Assembly (NCBI RefSeq): GCF_017352155.2
Contig: NZ_CP071462.1
Location: 1-64,000, forward strand
Reading direction: 5' to 3'
From: Haloterrigena alkaliphila
Lineage (GTDB): Archaea; Halobacteriota; Halobacteria; Halobacteriales; Natrialbaceae
Length of the DNA: 64,000 nt
Shown here: piece by piece, positions 63,920-64,000 of the stretch
Layout: each line of letters begins with the position of its first letter
How positions within the stretch are numbered: position 1 is the first letter of the stretch
Made by a program: the position numbers and the translations under genes
The notes under the pieces: model-generated
Told to the model about the DNA's origin: nothing
Database searches by the model: none
Seen by the model: only the letters and a program-made list of their open reading frames with translations

Positions 63920-64000
63920 GGTTCCAGTTTCGTCGGAAATCCGGATACCGATTGCGGTACTCGAGTCGCTATTCGAACGTCGAGTCGTCGTCCACGACCT

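Overview
The window comes from a halophilic archaeon (class Halobacteria). The evidence is the very high GC content, strongly acidic proteins, TATA boxes 25-30 nt upstream of start codons (mostly leaderless genes), and archaeal-type genes: aRNase J, isopentenyl phosphate kinase, TmcA, ribosomal proteins eS28/eL24/L7Ae, HTH_10 and DUF7344 regulators, and 7TM histidine kinases. The gene set and dispersed repeats suggest a Natrialbales-type species (Natrinema/Haloterrigena-like), but the genus is a guess. I see no transposase, integrase or CRISPR array.

Layout. 0-7.4 kb: isoprenoid and RNA metabolism (mvk, ipk, a methyltransferase, a structured RNA, rnj, idsA, gltX). 7.4-14.5 kb: small zinc-ribbon proteins, a Tat-exported repeat protein, DUF456, an SDR, an HTH_10 regulator, tmcA and a DUF7344 regulator. 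14.7-16.4 kb: translation cluster rpl7ae-rps28e-rpl24e-ndk behind a long structured leader. 16.6-21 kb: a second DUF7344 regulator, superoxide dismutase and a 1021-aa FAD/Fe-S oxidoreductase. 21-26.7 kb: three tandem paralogous 7TM-PAS-histidine kinases, each with its own leaderless promoter. 26.8-32.3 kb: a small protein and a P-loop ATPase, then the thiamine ABC transporter operon thiB-thiP-thiQ. 32.3-43.4 kb: mixed accessory genes, a tRNA-Glu(CUC) followed by fragments of its own 3' end, a response regulator, a LEA-type protein, a mannonate-dehydratase-like enzyme, an F420-dependent oxidoreductase and membrane proteins. 43.8-58.1 kb: a surface-glycan locus. 59.2-64 kb: ppc, an HNH-type zinc protein, an HTH protein and DUF192.

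The glycan locus holds a flippase, a multi-TM GT-C-like protein, two adjacent FemAB/GNAT-type transferases, an operon of GT2, DUF354 and polysaccharide deacetylase, and three paralogous Tat-exported proteins with a lectin/polysaccharide-lyase-like domain. A coherent reading is synthesis, flipping, deacetylation/N-acylation and extracellular binding or trimming of one polysaccharide. That is inference.

The most interesting non-gene signals are: a dispersed element of about 145 nt (three copies) whose variable stem has changed in compensating fashion around a conserved loop; a 48-nt hairpin-bearing unit amplified inside a histidine kinase gene next to its N-box; short tandem repeats just past stop codons at five places; tRNA-Glu 3'-end fragments; and structured RNAs upstream of rnj and rpl7ae.
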